This document shows positions 19,093 through 31,800 of a DNA stretch of 34,902 nucleotides, piece after piece. The stretch spans positions 1-34,902 of the forward strand of contig KZ992527.1 in the NCBI GenBank assembly GCA_003614735.1, written 5' to 3'. Each line of letters opens with the position of its first letter. Within the stretch, counting starts at the first letter, position 1. Both the position numbers and the translations under genes were made by a program. The stretch is from Thamnocephalis sphaerospora. Taxonomy: Eukaryota > Zoopagomycota > Zoopagomycetes > Zoopagales > Sigmoideomycetaceae. The notes beneath the pieces were generated by a model that searched no databases, had not been told where the DNA came from, and worked only from the letters and a program-made list of their open reading frames with translations.

Positions 19093-21204
19093 ATGTCCAT
19101 TCCCTCTGTCAAGGAAAAGCTAGCGCCTGACGAGACGGACGGCGGTCCGAGTCGGCGTCCATCGATGGTAGGCCGCTTTCCCAGTCGATATACCGCCATG
19201 ATGACGTCGGAGTCTCAGGACGAGATGCGCCAGCGGCGTGCCGACGGAGATGCTACGCTGCACTCTACCACAAGCGCCGACGAGCAGAGTCTGGGAAAGA
19301 AGAGCACTGCTATTCCGTCGCGTACGCCCAATCTAAGCAACGCTTGGGAATTTGCTGGCTGGGGCCGTACGGAGGACCTGGAGCTGCCGGAGCCAGATGG
19401 ACCCGCGGATGGCAGTGATCCCGAGGCTGGTGACAGCAGAAAGGTCAAGCATGAGGCAAAGCTGGGCCAGTGGCGTGCTACCTCCATCGCTGGCAATGAC
19501 TTGATTGCTTCGGTGTTTTACACCATCGGCACATGCTTCACGGTGGCCGGCCCATTGACGCCATTTGCACTGATTCTGGTGGCACTGGCGCTCTATCCGT
19601 TCCGCAAGATCCTTGCCGAAGTGAGCACGGCACTGCCCATGAACGGCGGCACGTACAACTGCCTGCTCAACACGGCAAGCAAATCGGCAGCAAGTGTGGC
19701 AGCGTCGCTTTCGCTCATCAGCTACACGGCCACAGCGGTGGTGAGCGCGTCAACAGCTACAGCCTGTCTGGCCGGCGAGCTGCCAGAGGTGCTTGATAGC
19801 CGGGCAGTCTTTTGGCTGACGGTGGGCGTGCTCATCGTGTTTGCCGCCATTGTCGCTCTCGGCATGCAAGAGTCGTCGCTGGTGGCACTCATTATCTTCA
19901 CCATCCACTGCATCACACTTTTAGTATTTATGGTGGTCTGTGCGGTCTACTGGGCCACCAACGGATCCAGTACACTGATCGAGAATTGGAATTTGGGCCT
20001 ACAAACGATGCCCACCGGTGCCGATGTAGTTCGAGCGCTCTTTCTCGGCTATTGCATTGGTCTGTTGGGCGTCACTGGCATCGAAACATGCTCCAACTAT
20101 GTGGAGCATCAAGGTCCAGGCGTTTTCCCCAAGACGATGCGTAACCTTTGGTGGCTCTCCTTTTTCTTCAACGCGCCCACAGCGCTGTTTACCATGGCGG
20201 TAATACCACAGTCGGTGATCGCAGCCAACCCGAGTGGTGCTCTCTCTGCAGCATCAGGAGTGGCCGGTGGTGACTGGCTCCGCTGGTGGATGACGGTCGA
20301 TGCCGTGGTTGTCCTCTGTGCCGGCGTGCTGACCTCGTTTGTGGGCGTGAGCGGTCTTATTGAGCGCATGGCTGGCGACAATATTCTGCCGCGTTTCCTG
20401 CTGTCTCGCAACCGGTTCACCAATTCGCCGCACTGGATCATTGCCAGTTTCCTGGTGGTCTGCATCTCGCTATATGGCATTTCGGGCGGCGATGTTACCT
20501 CGCTTTCGGGCGTGCTTGCGGTCGCTCTGCCAAGCGTTCTGTGCACGTTTGCCATCGGCGACTTGCTCCTCAAGTACCATCGTGATCGGCTGCCACGACC
20601 CGTGCGCTCCACATCGCTGGCTGTGCTGATTGCGCTGCTGACGCTGATGGCCGGTCTGGCCGGTAATCTGTATCTCCAGCCAATTTTGATTGCCTACTTT
20701 TTCGGCTACACGGGCACGCTGCTGGTGGTGATGCTTGCGCTGTTGCATCGTGTGCGCCTGGCCAAGACCGCCTTCTTCTACGTGGACAAGGTGCTGGTGC
20801 TGCATCGCTGGCCGATCGGTGACTGGCTGGTGGCGCACATCCGCCACTGGAAGCGCCAGTCGGTGATCTTTTTCGCCGACACTGACGAGATCCACATTCT
20901 CAACAAGGCCGTTCTCTACGTGAACCGCAACGAGTCGACCACCTGCCTCAAAATCGTCCACTTTTACGATGACGATATTGTGATGCTGCGCCGGCTTGAG
21001 GCGAGCCGTCGCGCGCTAGACCGCCTCTACCCCAAGATTACGATAGACTTGATTCTTATTCGGGACCAGTTTAACCCAGAAAGCATCGACCGCCTGGAGA
21101 AGGAGCTTCAGGTGCCCAAGACGCTCATGTTTATGAGCTGCCCTGGCCCTACATTTCCGTATGGCATCGGCGAGCTGGGCGGCGTGCGCATCATTATGCT
21201 GTAA
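19093..21204 (+). CDS. APC-superfamily amino-acid/organic-cation transporter, 703 aa
   Basis: Secondary transporter of the amino acid-polyamine-organocation superfamily; substrate unknown. A hydrophilic Ser/Asp/Arg-rich N-terminus (about residues 1-130) precedes the first helix (LIASVFYTIGTCF). Helices then run to about residue 560, including NGGTYNCLLN, the Gly-containing stretch typical of APC TM3 neighbourhood, GYCIGLLGVTGIETCSNYVE (TM6 region, GxxxGLLGVTGIE) and FVGVSGLIERMAGDNILPRF in TM8-9. Residues about 575-703 are soluble, with VIFFADTDEIHILN and KIVHFYDDDI looking like alternating strands and helices. It is intronless, unusual here. The start is the first ATG in frame, giving a cytosolic tail of normal length for fungal members. 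Confidence 0.85.
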   Translation: MSIPSVKEKLAPDETDGGPSRRPSMVGRFPSRYTAMMTSESQDEMRQRRADGDATLHSTTSADEQSLGKKSTAIPSRTPNLSNAWEFAGWGRTEDLELPEPDGPADGSDPEAGDSRKVKHEAKLGQWRATSIAGNDLIASVFYTIGTCFTVAGPLTPFALILVALALYPFRKILAEVSTALPMNGGTYNCLLNTASKSAASVAASLSLISYTATAVVSASTATACLAGELPEVLDSRAVFWLTVGVLIVFAAIVALGMQESSLVALIIFTIHCITLLVFMVVCAVYWATNGSSTLIENWNLGLQTMPTGADVVRALFLGYCIGLLGVTGIETCSNYVEHQGPGVFPKTMRNLWWLSFFFNAPTALFTMAVIPQSVIAANPSGALSAASGVAGGDWLRWWMTVDAVVVLCAGVLTSFVGVSGLIERMAGDNILPRFLLSRNRFTNSPHWIIASFLVVCISLYGISGGDVTSLSGVLAVALPSVLCTFAIGDLLLKYHRDRLPRPVRSTSLAVLIALLTLMAGLAGNLYLQPILIAYFFGYTGTLLVVMLALLHRVRLAKTAFFYVDKVLVLHRWPIGDWLVAHIRHWKRQSVIFFADTDEIHILNKAVLYVNRNESTTCLKIVHFYDDDIVMLRRLEASRRALDRLYPKITIDLILIRDQFNPESIDRLEKELQVPKTLMFMSCPGPTFPYGIGELGGVRIIML

Positions 21205-21415
21205 GCGGCTCTGCTGATCGACGATAAAGCAGTGCCGTTTCTTTGGTCCTCGCTGCAAAGCACCAATATAGACTGTGTCGCGTCTGCACGCTCATACTAG
21301 TAAAATTGGCAGTGTATTGATGGTATCAACGACGATAAAGGGCTGGGCGGTGTGTGCAGCAAGGTGCCACGCCATCGTTGCCGCGCACCCATCTCTTGCG
21401 CCTCTAGACTCGTGC

Positions 21416-22407
21416 TTAACGCTTGACCCTGAGTGTAGGATGCGAACGCAAGTGTCAGTTGAGCTGCATCGTGCGACAAGCATACGCACTATTATAGCTG
21501 CGACTAGCGCCATGTCGTTTACGTACCAGGTGTACTTCTTACGAGCCTTGGGCTGGCCCGGCTTCTTGCGTTCCACCACGCGCGCGTCATGGCTGATCAG
21601 ACCGGCCTTGCGCAGCACCGGCTTGATCTCGGGATGGTGCACAAGCAGCGCACGCGCCACGGCAAGGCGCATCGCCTCGGCCTGGCCAGTGGTGCCGCCG
21701 CCATTCACCAGGCACCAGACATTGTAGCGACCAAGATGGTCGGTGGCCGTGAGCGGCTTGACCACCGACTCGCGATCCTGCATGCTGATGAAATATTCGG
21801 CCAGCGGTTTGCCGTTGATGCGCACCTCGCCTGTGCCTGGCTCAGCAGCCTCTACCATCCAGACGCGCGCGGACGCCTCCTTGCGCCAGCCATACGCGTA
21901 TGCACGTCCAAACCGATCCAGCTCGTGGGCGCCAGTATGCGTGCTCGTCTCTGTTTCGGTGCGACGGAAGCCCTCCAGCTCGCTTATCGCCCAGGGCGCG
22001 CGTTCAATCAGATTGGGCAGGCGCCAAACACGATTCAGCTTCTCTGTCAGCCGACGGTGCTGCGTCGTAGTGAGGTCAACGCCCAGGTACTGGCCCATGC
22101 GCTGGCGTGACAGCCAGCTTGCGCCAGCCACGTCCGCCGGCGCACCAGTCGCCGCTGCCGACGACGCTGCACCAGAAGCCACCTGCTGGCGCGCATTCGC
22201 ATACAGCAGATCCAAGTTGGCCATCAGATCACTGTACACAGGCTGGCCAGTGAAATAGGCGGGTGAGCTGGGGCGCTCGCGGTGCTCCAGCTTCTCGGAC
22301 GCATAAACGCCGGTGATCAGTCGGCGCTGCAAGGTGGCCGTGGCTGCCGGTGCAAACGCCGCGCGCCGCAGCAGCGCCATGCCAGACAGTAGGCCGGGCG
22401 TTGTCAT
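21416..22407 (-). CDS. MRPS9: Mitochondrial small-subunit ribosomal protein uS9m
   Basis: Mitochondrial ribosomal protein S9 (yeast Mrps9). Exon 1 is 22407-21527 and exon 2 is only 13 nt, 21428-21416; total 297 aa. The N-terminus is basic and Ala-rich, as in a targeting peptide. The C-terminal 130 residues form the S9 fold: GEVRINGKPLAEYF, YNVWCLVNGGGTTGQAEAMR, ARALLVHHPEIKPVLR and ERKKPGQPKARKKYTW. The intron sits inside the last conserved residues: splicing yields the canonical terminal W-V-K-R, whereas reading through gives a non-family tail. A second in-frame ATG at 22380 is also a plausible start. It converges on the transporter gene with 211 bp between stops. Confidence 0.92.
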
Positions 22408-22661
22408 GGCGCAAAGGAATAATCGGACCAAGCGTGAATCTGAAGGAGAGAAAGAGGATCGCCGTCGGGCGGAAAGTCGCGTCTTTCGGAATCTGGTGCA
22501 AGCCGATGATGATTGACCGAAGCACCATACACTGTGGCACTACACCTTGCACACCCACATTTCAATGCCATCTACAAGCATGCAGATATGGATGTAGAGC
22601 TTATAATCTTTGCTACTGACGACCCGAAGGACTGCATGCTGCAGCTCAGCGCCAACCAGCA

Positions 22662-25313
<2,652 letters not shown>

Positions 25314-25595
25314 CGTGGCGACAATGACAACCGTGATGGCGGCGATGCCGTGACTAACTATTCTCCTGCTGCGGTTGCTTTTTCATCTTTTTTCGTTTGG
25401 CCAGTTTACCTTGAAAACTATCGGATCGGAGCTGCTGCTATCGCTGTCATGTACTCCATCCAAATGAGTATTAACTCCACACGGCCAGCGCCAGTCGTCG
25501 TCATACGCCTGCCCCTTCCGCGTCGCCTCCGCTTCCTTTCTTGCTGCCCACTCCAGTTCCACGCACGCTCCTGCCCACCGCTTCCCCAAGACACC
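25314..25595. promoter_or_regulatory. Divergent promoter region KRI1 / LSC1
   Basis: 282 bp between two divergent start codons; no coding signal. Presumed bidirectional promoter for a nucleolar and a mitochondrial gene. Confidence 0.5.
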
Positions 25596-26844
25596 ATGTT
25601 CCGCACCCAAACTGCGCTCCGCGCCTCCGGCCTGGCCTCGGGTGAGTGCCACGTGTGCTGGAGCGCGCGCTGATTGAGCGATCGCCGTGCGCCCTGGCTG
25701 TCGGGCCTTGCTGACTGTCGCGCTGCTGCAGCCGCTCGCCGCTTCAGCACTACCGCCAAGGCTGGCAGCTACGACCAGACGGTGCACAACATGCTGCTGA
25801 CCAAGGACACCAAGGTCATCTGCCAGGGATTCACTGGCAAGCAGGTGAGTAACGGTGGCTGGTCGCACGCGTTTACGTTCAAGCACGGGCCTACGCATGG
25901 TGCACACGCTTGCTAGTCGGCTGCGCCTATATGCTACTTGCCTTGCTGCTTGTGACCACACGCTTACACCGGCGTCTACGTACGCGCGTGCGTGCGTGTT
26001 TGCTACGCTACAGGGTACGTTCCACTCGCAGCAGGCCATCGAGTACGGCACCAAGATGGTGGGTGGCGTGAACCCGAAGAAGGCCGGCCAGACCCACCTT
26101 GGTCTGCCTGTGTTCAGCTCCGTCAAGGAGGCGATGCAGGAGGTGAAGCCGGACGCCACCGCCATCTACGTGCCGCCGCCCATTGCCGCGAGCGCCATCA
26201 TTGAGGCGATTGAGGCCGAGGTGCCGCTGGCGGTGGCCATTACCGAGGGTATTCCGCAGCAAGACATGGTGCGCGTCAAGCAGGTGCTTGCCACGCAGTC
26301 CAAGACGCGCCTGATCGGCCCCAACTGCCCAGGCATCATCAAGCCGGGCGCCTGCAAGATTGGCATCATGCCGGGTCACATTCACCTGCCGGGCAAGGTC
26401 GGCATCGTGTCGCGGTCTGGCACGCTGACCTACGAGGCTGTCGGTCAGACCACCGCCACCGGTCTGGGCCAGTCGCTGTGCGTCGGCATTGGCGGCGACC
26501 CGTTCAACGGCACCAACTTCATTGACTGCCTGCGCGTCTTCCTGGAGGACCCGCAGACAGAGGGCATCATTCTTATCGGCGAGATCGGCGGCTCTGCGGA
26601 GGAGGAGGCGGCCGAGTTTTTGAAGCAGCACAACCTGACACGCGACGTGCCCAAGCCGGTTGTTTCGTTCATCGCTGGCCGCACTGCGCCGCCCGGCCGT
26701 CGCATGGGCCACGCTGGCGCCATCATCGCCGGTGGCAAGGGTGGTGCCGAGGACAAGATCAAGGCGCTGGAGAGCGCCAACGTGATCGTCTCGCAGTCGC
26801 CCGCCAAGATGGGCGTGCTGCTAGCGCAAGCGATGAAGGCCTAA
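25596..26844 (+). CDS. LSC1: Succinyl-CoA ligase alpha subunit, mitochondrial
   Basis: TCA-cycle enzyme subunit that, with the beta subunit, interconverts succinyl-CoA and succinate with nucleotide triphosphate formation in the matrix. Exons 25596-25641, 25732-25844 and 26014-26844 give 329 aa, the usual length. The presequence ends [30 protein letters not shown] is the CoA-binding opening, joined across the second intron. [11 protein letters not shown] and IGPNCPGII are family hallmarks. The catalytic phosphohistidine is H286 in [11 protein letters not shown]. The second intron is 169 nt, the longest in the window. Codon use in the last exon is strongly biased to C and G at third positions, consistent with high expression. 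Confidence 0.96.
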
Positions 26845-27093
26845 GCCGGCGCGATCCGCTGCGGTGCTGCGTGCGCGTTGCCGGGAAAAGACATCGCATG
26901 GACGAATGCGATAGCACATTCACACGCTCTCGCCCCACACACTCACGCAATAGTATATTCCCTTGAACATCGTAGCTCGTTCTGCTTTACCACGTTACGC
27001 GTTCCGCCTTTGCGGCGTCAAGTACGCTTTATGTATGGGTGGGGGACATGCTACAGCCTTGAACGCGGCTGTTATTGGCAAGTGTCTTGCTGC

Positions 27094-27993
27094 TCACGAC
27101 TGCTGCGCTGCCGACTGGTGCAGGCTGTTAAAGTACGGATGCACCAGTGCCTCTTCAGCCGAAATGCGTCGCTCCGGCTGATACTGCAGCAGACGCGCAA
27201 GCAGATCAAGCGCACACGGGTCGTTTGCCAGCTGCGGCAGGAGCTGCGCTAGTGGACGCGACGGATACTGCGCAAAGTCCTCGCGCCAGCTAGGCAGCGC
27301 GCTCACACCCGGCCACGTCAGCTCGTTGGGCGTGCCAAGTGCGCGGAATATACGCTGTAGCTGATCCTCGTTGGTGGCGCCCGGGAAAAGCGGACGACCG
27401 GTGTACATTTCGGCCATCACACAGCCGGCCGACCAGACATCGATGGTGGTGGTGTAGTTGCGCGAGCCAAGCAGCACATCCGGCGCGCGATACCACAGCG
27501 TCACCACTTCGTTTGAATAGGTGTTGACAGGGATGCCGAACGCGCGTGCCAGACCAAAGTCGCCCAGCTTCAGCTCGCCGCGTGCGTTGATGAGCAGATT
27601 CTGCGGCTTCAGATCCCGATGTAGCACGCAGCGCTGATGGCAGTACGCCAGACCCAGCAGCAGCTGGTACATGAGCGAGCAGCAGACCGTCGGCTGCAGC
27701 GCGCCGTTCTGGCCGTGAAGATCCATGTACTTTTTCAAATCCAAATCCATGTACTCAAACACCAGCAGCAGTCGCGTTTCGGTGTGGATGACGTCGTACA
27801 GGCGGACGACGTTGTTGTGGCGCAGCTCCTTCATCAGCGAAACTTCGCGAATGGCCGTGCTAGGCGCGCCCTCGTCCGGGTCCAGGGTAATCTCCTTGAG
27901 TGCGACAATTTCGCCGCTGCTGATGCGCTTTCCCTTGTAGACGGTGGCGTAGGTGCCCTCGCCCAGCTTCTCCAGTCGCAGATAACGCTCCAT
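27094..27993 (-). CDS. PHO85: Cyclin-dependent kinase, Pho85-type
   Basis: CDK of the Pho85/Cdk5 class, acting with Pcl-type cyclins in phosphate, glycogen and cell-cycle control. A single exon of 299 aa covers a complete minimal kinase. [11 protein letters not shown] (residues 11-21) is the glycine loop, K33 the catalytic Lys, APSTAIRE (43-50) the cyclin-binding helix, HRDLKPQN (126-133) the catalytic loop, and [12 protein letters not shown] the activation segment start, the latter matching Pho85/Cdk5 rather than Cdc28. [10 protein letters not shown] and [10 protein letters not shown] follow. The upstream in-frame ATG at 28041 would add a non-conserved extension, so MERYLRL was preferred. 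It converges on LSC1 with 249 bp between stops. Confidence 0.93.
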   Translation of the reverse strand: MERYLRLEKLGEGTYATVYKGKRISSGEIVALKEITLDPDEGAPSTAIREVSLMKELRHNNVVRLYDVIHTETRLLLVFEYMDLDLKKYMDLHGQNGALQPTVCCSLMYQLLLGLAYCHQRCVLHRDLKPQNLLINARGELKLGDFGLARAFGIPVNTYSNEVVTLWYRAPDVLLGSRNYTTTIDVWSAGCVMAEMYTGRPLFPGATNEDQLQRIFRALGTPNELTWPGVSALPSWREDFAQYPSRPLAQLLPQLANDPCALDLLARLLQYQPERRISAEEALVHPYFNSLHQSAAQQS

Positions 27994-28361
27994 GGCTGCG
28001 TGGCGTAGAAATAACCCAACAAGCAGCGCAACAGTGCACACAGAAAGCAGCTAGCGGTGGTAACGGGCCAGCGCCACGAGTAAGAATGCAGGCACGGATG
28101 AGCTGGCGCGGACAAGCTTTACCAGGTGATGCGCAATGGAAGAGTGGGTACGAGGTCAAGATGCATACACGCCGCCTAACCACAAGCATATAAGCACACA
28201 CTGCACACGCGTACGCACACACACATACAAATATACACACGCACACACACGCATACACACAAGCGTGCGTCGTTGCTGTCAGTGCAAGCGTGTACGCCTG
28301 CTACATCCAGGCAGCAGGATACGGGGCCCAGCATTTTGTGTTTCGGCTGGCTTAATGCGTC
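27994..28361. other. Spacer with CA-rich tract between PHO85 and the COG6 fragment
   Basis: 368 bp that should hold the PHO85 promoter. The section 28203-28262 is an interrupted CA/TA dinucleotide tract. No continuation of the COG6 reading frame is visible here. Confidence 0.6.
28203..28262. repeat. Interrupted CA-rich microsatellite
   Basis: Alternating CA with scattered TA, CG and AT interruptions, so older and more degenerate than the pure (CA)12 at 14893. Confidence 0.85.
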
Positions 28362-28752
28362 CTAAAAGGACGGTTGATGAGTGGCAGCGTTGGCGGTGAC
28401 AGCCGACGCCTGGTGTTCAGCGACCTGGCGCAGTTGACCGAGTGCTCCGTGTAGTGCGTGTGCTTCGTCACGTACCTGCGCCACGCGCTGTAAACACTCG
28501 CAGTTAGCCAAGCCAGTCGGAGCAGTCTGTACAAGTACCTACCGCAAGCATGGCGTCTAGGTCCGCGAGAAACTCGCGGTGACTGTCGAGGAGACTGGCG
28601 TTCAGGTGTGCACTGAGCTTCTGCTCTATCTGTGCCAGCGGCTCGGAGGGGAATGCGCGGCCCACCACCTCGAGCGCCTGCAGCAGTTCAGGCTCGTTCA
28701 GGCTGGTGGAAAGCTGCGCAGACAGCTTTTGCGCAAGCGGGTCCATGGACAT
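28362..28752 (-). CDS. COG6-like N-terminal fragment, 111 aa
   Basis: Resembles only the first part of conserved oligomeric Golgi complex subunit 6, a tether for intra-Golgi vesicles. Exons 28752-28543 and 28487-28362 give 111 aa. DPLAQKLSAQLSTSL and ELLQALEVVGRAF align with the family opening (PLSxKLxxxL, LLEALxxLSxF), and a Leu-rich helix with the HREFLADLD motif continues it. Exon 2 adds a coiled coil (RVAQVRDEAHALHGALGQL) and then an in-frame stop. Full COG6 has over 600 residues, and only 368 bp separate this stop from the next gene, on the same strand. So either a truncated paralogue or gene remnant, or a short independent coiled-coil protein. An alternative 3' site nine bases earlier also keeps frame. 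Confidence 0.55.
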
Positions 28753-28840
28753 TGTAGAGGGAAACGCTCGTTGGGCAGACAAGGCGAAAACAACGCGTCG
28801 GTCTTTCTTTATTGTCGCGTCATCACGCCGACCATCCAAC
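28753..28840. promoter_or_regulatory. 88-bp divergent promoter (COG6-like fragment / FIGNL1)
   Basis: Only 88 bp separate two start codons on opposite strands, the tightest divergent pair in the window. No TATA motif was seen. Confidence 0.5.
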
Positions 28841-31800
28841 ATGACCCGAAACAGCCAGACTGCCGCTGAACATCAGGAGCGTCAAGACCACCGGCGCCGT
28901 TACCTGCTAGAGCGCAGCTTGATTGCCGCGGAGGAAGCGCACAGTGCTCGCCCCAGCGCAGAGCAGTACCGACGCGCCGTTTGCAGCCACCTGGCCACCT
29001 CTCTGCTCGCGCACGCTCAGGCAGTAGCAGCGCACACGTCAGTCCAAGAAAAGGCCGTAGCGGCAGCGGTGGCGGAAGACCACCTGTATCGGCACGAAGA
29101 GGCGTGGCGCAAATGGCAACGTAGCACCAGTGAGCACCTGGCCGCTAACGTGCAGGACCTGCTGGAGAGAAAGCGCAAGCGACGCGGCTTTACCACGACC
29201 ATTCAGATGGCATCTTCTGGATTAAGCGCAGCAGCACTAGAAATGGAGGTGCGTGTGCATATAATGCTGACACGGCCACGGTTGCGCGCGCAACTCACAG
29301 CCTGCGTAGAAGTGCATCGTTGAGCGACAGCGACAAGAGCCCGGTGTGCTAGCGCGCGCTCTCAAGTTTTGCGAAGAGCATGGGCGAAAGGGTGCGTATC
29401 GGTCAAAAATATGGACGTCAGCGCATTACCAGTATGCTTATTTTCTGGATGTAGAAGCGTTGCAACGAACCTCTCGGACTCGCGCGATCCCAGATGCCTA
29501 CGATCCATACGCAGCGCGGAACGTAGAAGATCGGCCTATTCGGTTTGTTGGCCGCATCGACCCCAACTTTTTCAAACCGCGGCGCAAGGACACAGCACAG
29601 CCTGGCACTAGCGATCGTAAGCGGGTACGTCGCTGCACGCTGAGAAGCAAATTGTGGCATCAACAGACCTGACATTGCATGTGGCACCCTGGCAGCCTTC
29701 CCCCGAGGAGCAGACACTGGTGCCTGATAGCGATCCGATGGAGGTGGATGATGAGCCACGAAATGATTTCATGTCTGCCAAACAGCTGGTACGCAGATGG
29801 CGCACTGCAGTCGAAAACGTAGAGCACGGCTGATATGATGTATTGACGCTGCCCATGGCTAGGCTGCTATCCAGGATGCACGTCGCAGCGGTGGCGGTCG
29901 TGCTAGCGGTGCCAATGCCTCTTCAGCTGGCACCAATGGTTCGGCTGTGCCAGCAGTTTCGCAGACTACTGCAAACGATGCGAATAAGCCGTCGAATACA
30001 AAGCGGCGCAACCTGGGTGCCTTTGGAAGCCGCAAGTTTGTTCCGCCGCTGCTTAATCGTAACAATAGCGAAGGCGAAGGGTGTGTAGGATAGACACGAC
30101 TATAGCTATTACGGGCACAGATGGCTGACCTTGCGATGGCATGCATGGCTAGCAATTCGATGACGCGAAGGTCGAGCAAATCAGGCGATGGCGGCGGCGA
30201 GGAACCTGTGGATGAACGGCTACGCAACATTGAGCCGCGCATGATTGAGATGATAAACAACGAGGTGAGTGCTGCAGTGCTAGCACTACTTGTTCAAGTC
30301 AAAGTGGACATGCTGACCAAGCGACTGGACGTAGATCATGGATAGCTCTTTGGCCATCACCTGGGATGATATTGCCGGACTGGATGATGCCAAAAATACC
30401 ATCAAGGAAATCGTCGTCTGGCCAATGCTGCGACCGTATGTAACTAGCAGGCATCAACAATATCACTGTCGCTCAGCTAACCAAAAGCGCCGCACTCGCG
30501 ATGGTCTAGTGACATTTTCACCGGTCTACGAGGGCCTCCAAAGGGTAAGCCATCGTTACATTTGTAGCGTACAGACTGTATAGTGGCTCAACTTTTCTGG
30601 TGCATGGCGGTCGACATGCTACAGGTTTGCTTTTGTTTGGGCCACCGGGTACAGGTATGATGTAAAGCGCCATCCTAAGCGACAACACGCCAGTACTTAT
30701 GGCAAACCGTAGGCAAAACACTTATTGGCAAATGTATTGCAAGGTGGGCAGCTGCAGCAAATATTGCTCGATATATACTAGCGATTCTAACGTATCTCCA
30801 TTGCTCTAGTCAATCGGGTGCCACATTCTTCAGCATCAGGTGATAGGCATGCCCGCATAGAGTAGGCATTTTTGACATGATTGCTGACCTGCAGTGTTGC
30901 TGTGTAGCTCTTCTTCTCTCACTTCGAAATGGGTTGGCGACGGTGAAAAGATGGCAAGTTTGCGATGTGGCACAGTGTCATGACAATACTGCTTACCAGC
31001 AACATTGTGTGCTGCGCATATCTGCCATCATTAGGTGCGCGCGCTTTTTGCCGTTGCACGGGTTCATCAGCCAGCCGTGATTTTCATCGACGAGGTGAGT
31101 AATGCCGTTTGCATGAAACGATTGACACGCGACTCATTGGCATCCATCGACAGATTGACTCGCTGCTGACGCAACGGACAGACGGCGAGTTTGAGGCATC
31201 CCGGCGAATCAAGACCGAGTTCCTTATTCAATTTGTATGTGCATGTGGCCAACATGGCATAAACACGCGTGGCTCACAGTGTCGGCACACCCGCGTAGGA
31301 TGGCTGCGGCACGACAAACGACGAGGATCGCATCCTGATTGTTGGTGCGTACAGCAGCGCTTCTGCTCTTGCCGTTTGTCGGGCTGACGTATTTTTTGTG
31401 CATTGCTGTGCTCTATTTCGTTGCAGGTGCCACTAATCGGTAGGGCAAATCGCTTTGCTAATCGTACGCCACATACCATTAATGACTGGTTCAATTGCTT
31501 GCGTAGACCGCAAGAGATTGATGAGGCTGCAAGTAAGAAGAGACACGCGCTGCAAATGCCATGCACTTGAGCGTGATGAGTGATATATGCGCGGTTATAC
31601 TGTCCATTAGGAAGACGCTTCCGCAAACGGCTGTACATCCCATTGCCCGAGGACCAGGGGCGAATGGGTATTGTTAGGAATCTACTCAAGAAACAAAATC
31701 ACTCGCTGACAGACGACGAAATCGCCGAGCTATGTCGCCTAACTGCTGGTATGTGGCGATGAGCATAGCGCGACGCAAAATATCGCTGACTAATCGTGCA

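Noticed and set aside
25383-26712. Long minus-strand frames opposite LSC1 (two frames of 234-260 codons)
   Set aside because: Complementary to the strongly biased LSC1 exon; no domain and no sensible start.
29346-29672. Separate 108-aa gene at 29.3-29.7 kb and another starting at 30121
   Set aside because: Both are read-through versions of FIGNL1 exons 2 and 5; in-frame joins recover the FIGNL1 order of motifs instead.
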